Shown here piece by piece: positions 20,808 to 32,833 of a stretch of DNA of 64,000 bases. The notes below the pieces were generated by a model. The model worked only from the letters and a program-made list of their open reading frames with translations, was not told the origin of the DNA and made no database searches. The position numbers were made by a program, and so were the translations under genes. The stretch covers positions 434,001 to 498,000 of the forward strand of contig JAFEMH010000758.1 in assembly GCA_022495995.1 (NCBI GenBank), in the 5' to 3' direction. This stretch comes from Adenophora triphylla var. japonica (Eukaryota; Streptophyta; Magnoliopsida; Asterales; Campanulaceae). Every line of letters starts with the position of its first letter. Position 1 is the stretch's first letter.

Positions 20808-22211
20808 GGAAAGAGCTATTGTCACTACAAAATATGATTATCCACTACATTCATTAATACATTTTGAATTAAATCATTGTCTTGACACCATTGCCCTTCA
20901 AATCCCTTTAACTAATTCATTTACTTATTTGAATTGTTTTTTGTTATAAGTTTTCCTTTTTTTTCATGGTCTTTTTTTAATCATACCAATATAACTAATT
21001 TTTTTGGTATTTTAAACTAATTCTTTTTAATCATACTAATTTAAGTACGTTTAAATTTTTTTTATTTAATTTATTAAAAAATGACTGTGTTATACTTTCT
21101 AAAATTTCATCCCTAGATATATTTTACCCAAATTTATATTACTATTCATTATATACTTGCAAAATTTAAAGTTCAGAAAACGAATAAAAACATTTATACA
21201 TCTCAGGCATTGAATTTTTTAAAAAAATTATCGAATGTTTCAAAAGTAAAAAAAAATAGATACTCATTTTAAGACAGAGTGTATTTGTTTATTTTTATTC
21301 TTATTAAAAATATATTTTAGTAGAGTACAAAAATAAATGAAAATTTAAATAATTTCTAAATAATGATTATAAAAATTTACTTTTATATATTTTACATACA
21401 AGATATATTTAATTTTATTTTATTTATTGATTAAAATGATATTTTATAAGACCAATAAAATTAAAATTTCATTCACTTCTATTAGTATGAATAAGAGTAG
21501 TTATTTGAAAAGATCAATAAAATTAAAATATTAATTAATTTACGACATTTACCAAAAACTACTTTTGAAATATGGATATCACAAAATAAATTATGCAAGT
21601 TGGATATTACAAAAAAATCCTTTTTTATATTTTTATTTTTATTTTTTTCCTTTTTCTAAATGACATTTATCAGTTGTTTATATAACTGATAAATAGTATT
21701 TTGTGCTTGGTATTTACTTAAACAACTAATAAATCAATTCTTTAAATGATAAATGCATTTATCAATTATTCTTAAATGATAAAAGCATTTACCAGTTATA
21801 AATAAATAATTTTTGCCCATTCAAAATAAAACAATAAAAAATACAGAAAAGTAGTTTTTTTTTTGTAAAATCATAATTTTTGTGTTTTTTTGATTTTGTT
21901 TTTTGTGTAAATTGCATATTTTTGAGTTAGTTTTTGGTAAAAACTCATTTAATTCTATAAGTAATATTAAAAATAATTATTTAGAAATACCAAGAAGATT
22001 TAAATTGAACTAACTTTTATTAGCATGATTAAAAATAATTATTTGAAAGGACAAAAAAAAATACTTACAACAAAAAACCATAAAAATAAGTAAATAAACA
22101 GTTAAAAAGGGGATTTGAAGGGCAATTGTGTCAAGACATTGATTACGTTCAAAATGAATTAATGAATGTAGTACTGGATAATCAAATTATGTAGTGGCAA
22201 TAGCTCTTCCC
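20808..22211. mobile_element. Non-autonomous long-TIR element (Mutator-like)
   Basis: Ends GGAAAGAGCTATTG and, on the other strand, GGGAAGAGCTATTG start inverted repeats that stay recognisable for over 200 bp (for example CTTGACACCATTGCCC at 20881 against its counterpart near 22130). The flanks TTAATCAAA (20799-20807) and AAAATCAAA (22212-22220) form a 9-bp duplication with two mismatches, the size Mutator elements make. The 1.4-kb body is AT-rich, with no transposase, so it must have moved in trans. Confidence 0.65.
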
Positions 22212-22375
22212 AAAATCAAATGGGGACTATACTTCTAGGACTGATACTGAAAAATGTTTCTCTTTCCTTTATTCTAGCTGATGATCTGAACGAGTCGGAA
22301 GGGGTGTAACTTATGTATTATTAGAAGCAAATTTATGTTTTAGGAATGCAGTGCGTTTCGTTCTGAGCTAATTAC

Positions 22376-23455
22376 TTAATTTACGACCCTGCAGTCCTTC
22401 CTGACCTCCTGTCCACCGTTGATGCTACTCATCTTGATCATGGACTTCACAAACGCCTTTGAGAAAGCTTCTTTTGAACTAGCAAACTTTGATACCAAGT
22501 TTTTGGTCTTAGGAGTTGTTAGCAATGCTTGGTCTGAAGAAAACAGACTCTTCCCCTGGAAAATTAGCTTGAAATACGTGTTATCAAAAGTTGTCGAAGA
22601 AGGGTCCATGGGGGCGCCCGCATTCTTCGCCTTGTTGTTGATTGGGCAACGGCTCTTTAAGCTTGTCGTGAACGATGGGTTTAGAAGAGGATCAATGTCA
22701 TGTGTGGAATTGAAGTTGTGGATTCTGCTTTCGAAAGATGAGCAGTGCGAAAATCCAAAAGTGTGGCCACCTAAGTAAAAAGGTAGATAAACTACTGTTA
22801 GTTTTCTGTAGTGTAAAAGGGCAAGTATGTTTCACTTTCACCATTATATTTTTTTTTTTTTTCAAAAATACCGCTATAGTTTGAAATTTTCCTATTCTAA
22901 CCCCAAATATGTGACTAATCAGTGCCTCAATCCGCAATTTTGGCAACAGAATGTTACATTTTCCAAACTACGGTGGTATTTTTAAAGAAATTCTTTTTAC
23001 TAATGGTTAAAGTGAAACGTCATTGAAAGTACAATGGGTGAAAACGGAGTTTGGTCAGTTTAAAAATATGAAGTGAATTTGTGTCGTTGTAAATCACCTG
23101 AAAGTGCAACCAAGTCTTCCATTGATAGACCTCTTTGAGAGAAGCTTTGTTGAAGTTGAGATATGTTGAAGCTGGGAGATGGCAACTGTGTGGTTTCGCT
23201 TGCTTTTGACGTTCTTCCATCTTTTCTTCCTTTGGGCACTTCCCAGGTTGGTCCTCCAGACTGCATAAATAAGCTTAAAATTTAGAAAATACATTTTCCC
23301 CTCTTTCTGTTAGATGGCCTAATACCGTACGCCTTTGTGTGTGCGCGTGAGAGAGAGAGAGAGAGGGGAGCGGAATTGGGTATTTTTCTTACTAGTACAA
23401 CAGCATCTCTTGCGTTATTCCCAACAGAGTTCAACAACACTGAAGCATCACAGCC
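22376..23455 (-). pseudogene. Class III peroxidase pseudogene
   Basis: Secreted haem peroxidase of plant cell walls, present as exons 2 (partial), 3 and 4 on the minus strand. Exon 4 (22376-22770) starts after a TTTTTACTTAG acceptor and encodes GGHTFGFSHCSSFESRIHNF (proximal haem histidine region), CPINNKAKNAGAPMDPSS, TTFDNTYFK, and the C-terminal GGQEVRKDCRVVN with stop. Exon 3 (23098-23260) encodes GGPTWEVPKGRKDGRTS to MEDLVALSG and ends at GT in phase 1. Exon 2 (23393-23455) keeps GCDASVLLNSVGNNA then jumps to RDAVVL, losing about 50 codons. Exon 1, with the signal peptide and distal Arg/His, is not found up to 24428. Intron positions match the family. Exons 3 and 4 are open, but the whole cannot be a working enzyme. 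Confidence 0.85.
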
Positions 23456-24428
23456 CTTCAAAACCAATAAGCACTAAATTTAGTTGAACTTCATTCCACA
23501 ACAAACCTGTAGCAATCTTGCATTTGAAATATACATGTCCTTTAAAACTACATACTCTGTCTGGCACATACTAAATGTCGGGCGCATTTGACTTGACAAC
23601 ATTTTTAAAAAAAATGTGTTTTACGTGTTTGTTATTTGCTTGTACAAAAGTAAATATGCACTAAGATTATTTTCTCTTTATTCAGAAACGCGACATTTAT
23701 TTTTGGGAGCCTACGGAAATGGAAAGTCCGACATTTATTTGCTTGTTATTTGCTTGTACAAAAGTAAATATGAAGTAGTATTTTTAAAGCATCCATTATG
23801 ATTTATGAGACAAGCCCTTGTCACGTTCACCATCCATAGTTGCATACAGGATACCGAATACTTCCTTTGTCTCGTAAGTAAATAAGTGTCGTAGTTGACT
23901 TGTCAAACTAATTAAGGAATGTTTTTCATTGTTTTTGCATATGCAAATGTTTTTTCGGACTCTTTGATTCTATGTTTTGTTGTTCTTCAGGTATTTGAAG
24001 CTGCTCTGGGTTGGTAAATAGAAGGGGGGAAACACCTTTTATTGGTAAAAAAAAAAAAAATACTATTTCTGTCCCAAAATTAACTTCCCTTTTTAAGGTT
24101 TTTTTAGCAATAAATTTAGTTTGATTAAACTATTCTATTCTAATGAAATATTGATACATCGTTATTAATACTATCAATAACAACTTTTACGTGTTCAATA
24201 CAATTAGGATAATTAAATCAATATAAAAATTGCTTGAAATACCTTCGCATATTACAACTATAATGGATTATCCGCTACAACAACAACAATTCCATGTCCC
24301 ATTTATTCATTGTAAAATACATTAATACCTACATCGATTTTTCATTTTTTTTTTTTGCCAAATGAATGGGATGAGCCGGTAAGTGGGTGTGCATTTAATA
24401 ATTATTTTATTTCATTTTTTTAGCATGA
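23456..24428. other. Intergenic DNA with decayed MITE fragments
   Basis: No gene seen. Stretches such as TACTCTGTCTGGCACATAC (about 23548), TACTTCCTTTGTCTCG (about 23859) and ACTATTTCTGTCCC (about 24061) resemble Stowaway-type ends. A repeated phrase TTATTTGCTTGTACAAAAGTAAATATG occurs at about 23631 and 23747. A block at about 24255-24310 recurs beyond element B at about 54768. Confidence 0.6.
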
Positions 24429-25562
24429 TGAAAGGTCCTGTTTGCTTTAATCAGATTGAAAGGTTAGACAGTTAAGCTTTGACAGCTGAGGTGAAATCTT
24501 AGCTGTCAGATATTAACTGGTTTAAAAGATAAGGTTTAAATGTGCAGCGGAATAATAAGTGTTGAAATAATGTAAAGACAAGTGAATAGTGTTTGTGTGT
24601 GTAGATGTGTGTGTGTGTTGTGTGATAATACCAATTGAACACAAGGAATTTTAAGGTGGTTCAGAGTTCACTCCTCCTACGTCCATCCTCACTGTCAACC
24701 TTGACAAGTGAGATCAATCCACTTAAATCTAGTTCCCGTTAAGATTTACAAAGGATTGGATAGGCAAGTTCCTTGAACTTCCTCTTCCTAATAAGTACGG
24801 TCTATTAGGGATTATGCTCTATACTAAGCAATTTACAATACCCACTTAAAGTCAGTCTTAAGTGGTTTTACAAATCAGTTTATACACCTGAGGTCAGTTA
24901 CAAGTGTCTCAATGTTGTTTTGATTGTTGGTTGCAGGTTGAGAAAGGTTGGAGGTAAGGTTGTAAGAGTTGTGTGTAAAGGGGCAAGGTCTTCAGTCTTG
25001 GAGGACTCATTTTATAGGCTTGGATATAGCCGTTGGAGGGGACAAGGAGACAAGGTAGTAAATGCATGTTGGAGTTGCATTTAGAGCCTTTGTTGACTGG
25101 AGAATAACATAGCTGGAATCTGCAACCATGGATGTGATCTCATGGAGATGAGCTGGCAGCATCAATAGAGAGAAATTTGGTTAAGGCACAAGACTCATTT
25201 TATGAGTACATCACTGCTGATTGTTTGCTGAAGATCATAGATGTCAGAGGGATGAAGCCTTTGCTGCTTGAGAACCTTAGCTGTCAGAGCTAAGTTCTTG
25301 ATCTAGATGATTTAGGCAATATGTAATGCTCCATGTAATGCTCTATATGTACATAGATACATTAATGTATAAAATTGGTTTTGAGTTAGACCATTGCAGA
25401 TTGGTTGAATCATTGCTGTCCAGTTGATATAAGATGTGCAGTTTTGAGTTAAGGGCTTAGCTGTCCAAAGTCATATGTTATCTTGGCTATCAGATAACAT
25501 ATGATATATTTCTTTGTCAAAACCTTTTATAACTATGTGGCTTACATAGTTAGGTCTTAACA
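24429..25562 (-). repeat. Element B 3' LTR
   Basis: 1134 bp; on the minus strand it starts TGTTAAGACCTAAC and ends CAGGACCTTTCA. TATA box CCTATAAAATG is at 25010-25018 (minus). It holds several AGCTGTCAG motifs, including a 7-bp-arm inverted repeat CTTAGCTGTCAGAGCTAAG near 25276. Confidence 0.93.
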
Positions 25563-25576
25563 ATTTCCTCCTTTTT
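25563..25576 (-). promoter_or_regulatory. Polypurine tract of element B
   Basis: On the minus strand AAAAAGGAGGAAAT directly precedes the 3' LTR. This is the expected plus-strand primer. Confidence 0.85.
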
Positions 25577-25779
25577 GGCAAAGTAATATATCTAATAAAG
25601 ATATAACCTGCAAGATACTCATGAATTGAATATACCAATGAAGATGAGATCAATCTTCTTGATTCAATCAAAAGAGCTTTAAAAACAAAGCACATTATCC
25701 AAAATAAACATTGTTTTTAAAGCAGTAAATAGAGGAAGGGTTAAAAAAAACTTATCCAAATAAAAGACACAAAATTTTC

Positions 25780-28528
25780 TTAATTAGAAAATTCATCTCT
25801 TTCTCTTCTTGCTGCAAGGATCTCCTCTCTTTCTGCAAGTAGCACTTTCTTCATCTTGTCCTCAACACCTCTGTAATACATCTCATTGTTCCATTCCAAG
25901 CTCATCTCATCATCATAGGTGAAGGTTTGATTTTGCCTTTCCTTGAGAACAGCTTTGGATAGAGGCTCTTCATCATTTCTTAGTCTCATAGTACCCCATA
26001 AGGGAGCCTTCTTTGGTTTTTAACTTTGACCTCTAGTTCCTGCAAATAGGTTAGAAAAGAAGGGGTTTGATTGAAGAGAGATGGGTTGTTGAGTTTGATG
26101 TAGAGGTGGATCTGTTGTGACAGTGAGAACAGTAGAGGTTGAGAACTGATGTTGTTTCATCACAGGATCATCATCTTCATCATCACTTGACACAATCACA
26201 TTGGGAGCAGCACCAGAGGCTCTCTTTCCCAGGTTAACAGCTTTTTCATCAGATTCAATAGCCTTTCCTTTGGAGGCCTTCCTTTCAGTCTTGGAAACAG
26301 TTGAAACTTCCAAAATGTGTCTCATTTTGGTTATCATTGACCTTGTGAATCTCTGCATGTCTGTGATGGTCACATGGTATGGAGGCACAAATGTTGAAGG
26401 ATTGAAGTTTGGAGGAAGATTGGATTGGAGAGATCTGGTGTTTAGGGGGATGAATGAAGGAGGGACTGAAGAAGTTGGGGGAAAGATAGCTGTCAGGTTT
26501 GGCTTTGCAATGACAGCCATGATTTTGGCTTTATTGTGAAGAATCCTCCAGTATATCTCTTTAGAAAGTTCTATGCAAAGGGCATAAACTAGGGATGAGG
26601 GCATGTAGATGCATTCATTGATGTTGTTTGACAATAATTGGGAGAACAGCATTTTCCAATCAATGATGGTTGCAATGTCCATGAAGTTTGGCAATCTGGG
26701 GGCATTGTGAAAGAAGGAGTTTGGGAGAGCTATCCTGTACCTTTTCCATTCCTCATGGGCAAACATAATGAGACCACACCTATTTCTTGCATGGATCATG
26801 ATGGAGTTTTTGCTCAACAACCAAGGGTTGGGGATTAAGTTAGGATTGGCAATCTCAGGAAAGTGGGTAATCTCCTTCAATTTTTGGTGGACAGCCATGA
26901 TGGAGGGTAAGGAAAAATCAATGTCACAATCTAGAATCCAAGGTTCACAGGTTGGAAGAATGTCAAACTCAGGGGTAGGTGAATCTTGAGTTATAGGTTC
27001 TGGTTGGGTTTCAGAATCATGAGTAGGATCAGATGATTCTTGGGTTTGAGAAGGATCAACAGGATTGGATTGAGGTTCAGTTTGAGGCATGCTAGCTTTC
27101 TTAGCCATATCTCTGGTTTTGATTAAATCCATGGCTTTTTGAACATCTTCCTCAGTTAACAGTGATCTTAAGTAATAAAGAACAACAGGGACATGCTTAG
27201 GATCTTCTAAAGTCAGTCCTTCAGAAGCTTTGAAGTTGTTTTCAGGAATGGGGGAAGGATCTGAGGGACTTGTAGTTGGTGATGAATGACCAGAGAAGGG
27301 CATAGCTGTCAGAATGGGGGAAGGAGGACTGTTGTTCCCCCTTAACTGATGCTCATCCTTTTCAGAGCTTGGGCTATTCCCCCTATCTTTTTCAACACTA
27401 GGCTCATTTGGACTAATGTTGGAGGGATTGAGATTAAGGATGCCTTGAGCCACAGAGTCATGTGGTGAACTGGATTGGTCTTTAGATGAGGAGGGTTGAG
27501 GTGTGGTTGGCTTCAACTTTTTGGATGGGGGAGCATCTTTATCTGATTTTCTCTTCCTAGAGAAAGTATTGAGTGCAAGAGAAGGGGTAGAGATTACCTT
27601 AGATGGGGTTTCAGCAATTGAGGCAACCTTAGCTGTCAGAGAGGAAGCTTCCATCGCTGTTCCAGAGGACTGTCCAACCTTAGCTGTTCTCACTTCCATC
27701 AGAGACTCAGCAACAGCTCTTCTCATGTTTTCTTCATACTCATCATCATGAGTTTATTCACCACCATACTCATCAGCATGGGTTTCTTCCTCTTCACCAG
27801 CATACTCATCAATGGCTTTGAAGATAGGATCTGATTGGGTTTCTTCACTGTCAGCTTGTTCCTCAGCAATCATCTTTCCTTTGTCAGTCCTTTAAGCACT
27901 TTCTTGCTCAACAGCTTCCTCTACCTCTTCTTGAACTTTCTTTCCTTTCCTAAGCTTCTTTCCTTTTCCAGTTCTCTTCATCTTTGCTAGGCTTTTTCTC
28001 CTCTTGATCTTGATAGGAGAGGTCTCTTGAGCTCTTTCTCTTATTATGACACCCTTGTCATGCTTTCTCTTGGATCTCTTGTCATTGACCATGTTCACCA
28101 ATGACTTCCATATCTTCATATCTTTCTCAGATTTCTCTTTCAGTCTTTTTGAGGCTTCATCAAAGTTCTCAGAGCTGTCCCCAAGCTCCAACTTTTTCTT
28201 ACCCTTGAGTTTGAATGTACTCAAGCTGAAGCTTCTAGTAGGCATCAGAGATGTAGACTCAAGCCACTCATCTTTAAGAGGAGGATTCAATCTTGGAATT
28301 ATTTGATGGAGGATTCCACTCATGAATCTGAAATTGTTCATTCTAGGATTTTGCTTTTTGAATTTCCAAGGGGAAGGGGATATGGCAAGTTGGAAGTTGT
28401 GAAGCAGAGCAACACTCCAGTTTATCTCCTTGGTCATCAAACTGAGGGCTTGTTTCCATTCATTTGGACTGATTTGGTCAAAGTAGGATTGCTTTCCATC
28501 AAACCCTTTGATGACAACATCCATTAGG
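25780..28528 (-). pseudogene. Element B env-like ORF, C-terminal part
   Basis: Downstream part of the env-like ORF begun at 40490 and cut by CACTA-1. From 28528 the frame encodes a globular-looking segment (FRFMSGILHQIIPRLNPPL) and a lysine-rich nuclear-localisation-like stretch (IKIKRRKSLAKMKRTGKGKK). Then come serine/proline-rich linkers and an alpha-helical part (DCDIDFSLPSIMAVHQKLKE; HARNRCGLIMFAHEEWKRYR). Three in-frame TAA stops (27892-27894, near 27753, and 26020-26022) break one frame that otherwise reads through to 25780. The final block after the last stop is charged and helical (AEREEILAARRERDE). No transmembrane segment is evident. Four exact AGCTGTCAG motifs or close variants lie inside the coding part. 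Confidence 0.8.
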
Positions 28529-29045
28529 CACTACAAGAAACAGGCTTATTTACGGCGGTTAAAATCCGCCGTAAATACTACGCGCCCCGCCGTATATAGT
28601 ATTTACGGCGGACTAGCCGCCGTAAATAGACCCCCGTATAAATCATCGCCGTATATACTATATACGTCGGGACAACCGCCGTATATACTATATACGGCGG
28701 ATATACCACCGCCGTATATAAATAAAATACATACGTATAATATGGCGTATTTGAGTGATCTTTATACGGCGGAATGTGTAACCGCCGTAAATAAGAGACG
28801 AGTCGTCCGCACTGTAACGAGTCGTCCCAGTTACACCCCCACCAGGTTCCCTCGTCCAAACGAGTCGTCCATGGCCATTTTATACGGCGGTTACTATATC
28901 CGCCGTAAATAACTAAATAGGGACGACTCGTCCAACATGGCACGAGTCGTCCCATTTACACCCCCTACTGGTTCCCTCGTCCCCCCTTTGGGCACGAGTC
29001 GTCCCTAGGTTTATACGGCGGATTTAGTCACCGCCGTAAATAAGC
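28529..29045. repeat. CACTA-1 left subterminal repeat array
   Basis: About 15 copies in both orientations of ACGGCGG with a TATA or TTTA extension, typical binding sites for the TNPA-like protein. Interspersed between 28797 and 29010 is a second motif, ACGAGTCGTCC, about six times; it is absent from the right end. From 29046 to 29282 the DNA is AT-rich and non-coding. Confidence 0.9.
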
Positions 29046-29282
29046 CTAATTTTTTTTTTCCCCAGCTTGTATAATTCATTTTCCCCAAAAATACGTTCAC
29101 AAAAACCAAATTCAACCTGTACACACACAATATAACCAAAAATACACAAATCCAATCAATATTTACAATCTACATATTAACACAATTAATGTTGAATGTA
29201 TCCAGACATAATAACCATTATACAAAAAAGTTATTAGTTGTTGAATGTATCCAAAATACACAATGTCTAAAATCCACAACAC

Positions 29283-30861
29283 CTATTCATTACCGTCATT
29301 TCCACGTCCTTCCATCCAACAACGTTTCAATTCATCAATTTGTTGTTGTAACTTAAGGCGTTCCTCCTCAAGTTGTTGTTGTAACTGCTCCTGAAGTCGT
29401 TGTTGTAACTGTCGGCGTTCCTCCTCATTTTGTCGGCGTTCCTCCTGAAGTTGTCTTTCAAAATCTGCTCTGACCCCCGCCACCGCCTCCGCTACACTGC
29501 CGAGAAGGTTGGGATTTACCAAACACCTTAGTTTTGTTCGCACCGCCTCCCATACATCGAACTCTCCCATGGTCATCAGAGCCAAACATACCAACAAAAA
29601 TATTTTCACGCGCCGCGGAGAGTTTTGTTGCTCCTCCGCGACTCCTCAACCGCATCATTAAGCGTTATTTGTAACAAAAACAACATGTTCAATATAAATG
29701 TTTTAACTTTAATTAATATTATGAAAATGAAGTTAGAAATGAAAAAAGTATTCTATAGAATAACAAAACTGAAACAGAAAAGGTTGAAACTTTAACTTAC
29801 AATCATTTGAGTGGTTTCTTGATCTGCGGGTGTTTTGCCCGTGCGCGTATGTATGAAAACGCTTAAGCGATCAGTTGGTAAACCCTTGTCGCCTCTCTAC
29901 AATTTATAATAGAATCATTTGACCAAAAAAAAATATATTTATATACGATACAAAAAGAAACATTAATTGAATTGACAACTGAGAACTAAATTGAACGATG
30001 ACAAACCTCTTTGATGACTTTGGAATGGGACGTTTTTCCGGTCCTATTCGAGCACGATTGTTTTTCTCGATTCAATTTATTTGTTTCTGATATTTCCTGG
30101 AAAAAAAAGATAATATTAGTATTAATTTGACTACTTATATAAGACATTCACGATAATAGATTGAGATTAATTTGAAATATACCCGAGCCTTGGGCGTACC
30201 CCACATCGCAACAAGTGCAGCCCATTGATCCGCAATGCACCCACGGGGTGGGTGAGCCAATGCGTCTTGGTCAGATTCATACATCTTATAATACTGTTTC
30301 AACTGAGTAATAATATTCATAATCGAGTCAATATTCATAACAAAGTCATAACCGAGTAATATTCATAATCGAGTAATACTTATTATATGCTTGTCTCACA
30401 TTGTATTTCCAATCACGCCACGCTTTAGCGAGAGAAAGAGCCATAACCGGGAAATACTCCGGAGGAGCATTTGTATTTTCCTATATACACAATTCAACAA
30501 AGAAAAAAACAATTGTTAGAGAATCATAAGACTTTTGACTACGTACTAGAGATTTATGTAAGAAATATGGATTACAACTTACCAGAACGTCATTCCATAC
30601 GTTATTTATGCACTCGTGGTCCATCTGAGACCACTCTCTAGTTAATGGGAAATGTTCCCCATTTTTAGCAAAAATTCCTATCTGAGTAGCTAATTGTGCC
30701 ATTTCCCCACCAACTGGTTGACCATAATTATTCCATATTATGATCAATCTCTCTTTACCCCATTTGGCGGTTGGTTTTTCCAACCCTCTTCCTTTAGGGT
30801 TAGAGCCCTGACCTGGTAATAAATTTTTCTTTGGATGCATATCTGTCATATGACAATTCAA
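29283..30861 (-). CDS. CACTA-1 TNPA-like protein (plant transposase Ptta/En/Spm family)
   Basis: A multi-exon gene on the minus strand. In CACTA elements the TNPA-type protein binds the subterminal repeats and assists TNPD. Exon pieces: 30861 to about 30481 (WGKERLIIIWNNYGQPVGG; GIFAKNGEHFPLTREW), a part near 30430 (ALSLAKAWRDWKYNVRQAY), one at about 30300-30180 (HPPRGCIADQWAALVAMWGT), one near 30080 (SETNKLNREKNNRAR) and 29890-29820 (VFIHTRTGKTPADQETTQ). The last exon (about 29609-29283) is a glutamine/glutamate-rich coiled coil (ERQLQEERRQNEEERRQLQQ). The order W..L..W / SE.NK.NR / THTR followed by a C-terminal coiled coil is the family layout. Exact splice sites are not resolved. Confidence 0.75.
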
Positions 30862-32833
30862 TTATAGCACAAGAATTGGATAAACCAAGTAAAGGACCCA
30901 AAAAAACAGTCTTATAATATATGTATAAGACCTATAAATTTATTATAGGTCTTATGTATCATGTATAAGACCTATAAAATGCCTAGAAACAACAACAGCA
31001 ACAACAACAACAACAAAGAATGAAACAACAAAGAAGAAACAACAACAACAACAACAACAAGAACAAGAATAAAGAAACAAGAATAAAGCAAAATATTACT
31101 ACACTTGGAAATGGTGATTTGGATTTGATATCTACCAGAAACACTAATCACCCTACTGGAAGCATGCCATACCTCCTCATAAATCACAAGCTTAAAAACC
31201 TTACATTCATGTCTAACAGGAAACATAGTTTATTAGGTATTTAGGTTACTTTTGTAACGTCTGATCGATACTTATACATGCAAATCCCTAGGATGTGTAT
31301 GCTGGTAATTTTCTTTTTCCACAATTTGTTTTTTTTTTTGGTTTTTCAGATTCATGTTTTCTACATATCCAAACAGTTCATAATCATTCTAAAATAGAAA
31401 CAGAATCAAGCACTTCAATAGGTTTGACTAATCTGTTCACATTCATTTTTATGACATTTATGTCTTCCACTAATCTTAGATGAGTGTAGTGTGTTGCAAC
31501 AGTTGTTCACTAATAGAAGCACAATTTAAAGAAAAAAATTGGACCAATTTAAAGAAAAAAAATTGGACCAACTAGAAGCACAATTTAAAGAAAAAAAATT
31601 GGACCAACTACAAGTCAAAATAAACAGGAACCCCCCCCCCCCCACACACCCACTAATAGAAGCACAATTTAAAGAAAAAAATTGGACCAATACTATCCAA
31701 GGATCTATTTTATGATTACCATGTCTTCTTACTTAAATTGCACTTCTTTTGATTCCTTCAAGAAAATAAAACACATTCCCCATGCACATTGAGGTCCCTG
31801 TTATTAGATGTCTATCCACTTAATGAACTTATTAAAATTTATGAATCATGATTACTCAAACTTTTACTGGAGCAACTAGAGAAAACACACCATGGGCACT
31901 CTTTACTCTCTTCGGAAGAAGGATCAAACTAAGTGCAAAGGGAAGGGGACTCCTTCACCAAAACAAGACAAGTGCTTTAATCAATAGGAAAGAAGGTATG
32001 ATATTTAGCTTCAAACCTTATATAAATTTCACAATAAATGGCAACTTGGGGCGACAAGAGCTCACATTATGCATGGGGTCTAGGGAAGTATCGGGCTCAC
32101 ATGGCCTTAATTTAGACATCCTTCCCTTTTCATTTCAATGCACACTACTAAAAAACATAGCTTTTGAGCAATGGGGACTTTTTCTTACTACCAGTTATTC
32201 TTAGCAGGTGAAGAGCTAATTAAATATAATTGTGACCAACATAGTCTTTTGGGAACCTTGCATGAGAGCTTGGAAAGAAAACAACAATAACAGATCAGCT
32301 CCAAAATATGTGATTTGAGTGGGAAGCGGGCGGGGAACAACAAACATGACATTACGGGGGGCTCCTGCTGGTTGTGGACACATTTGTTATATGTCACATT
32401 TAACAAAAACAAATACCAAATCGGTGGGGAAGCGGGGCGGGGGAACAACAACCACAAGGAACAACAACAACACTATAAGGCAAGCCTTGCTTGATACGTA
32501 AAAGTATAAAATAGTACGGGGGGCGGGGCTCCCGCGGTTACCAAATCGGTGGGGAAGCGAGGCGGGGACATCCCAAAGTAAAAGGAGTACCTGGAGAAGC
32601 AGATGACGGAGGTAGAAAGTAAAAGCTGCTGCAACAAAATCCTGTAGGAAATAAGAGTTTGATCAAAAGAAGCATAACAAATACATATTACAATTAACAA
32701 TATTAATATTCAATTCAACCATACAAAATAACAAGTTTGATTGAAATATGAAACATAAGTAATAACATTGTCTTAGTAATAGTAAGCAAATAAGATCTAA
32801 ACAAATACATATTACAATTAACAATATTAATAT
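30862..32833. other. CACTA-1 internal non-coding region with simple repeats
   Basis: No recognisable gene; a 118-codon ORF at 31848-32204 matches nothing I know. Contents: a palindromic TATAAGACCTATAA cluster (30920-30980), an (AAC)n run (30985-31060), five copies of AAGCACAATTTAAAG or a part of it with AAATTGGACCAA (31515-31690) around a poly-C run (31630-31642), and three G-rich repeats with GTGGGGAAGCG (about 32320, 32425 and 32550). From 32700 to 32880 there are two copies of an AT-rich unit that recurs at 34425-34600. Confidence 0.6.

Noticed and set aside
28508..28955. ORFs of 125-134 codons at the left end of CACTA-1
   Set aside because: They run through the subterminal repeats and read the repeat units (ExxYTA-type and RRL/YIRR patterns); no protein family.
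31848..32204. 118-codon ORF in CACTA-1
   Set aside because: No recognisable family; could be captured sequence, but I cannot support a call.
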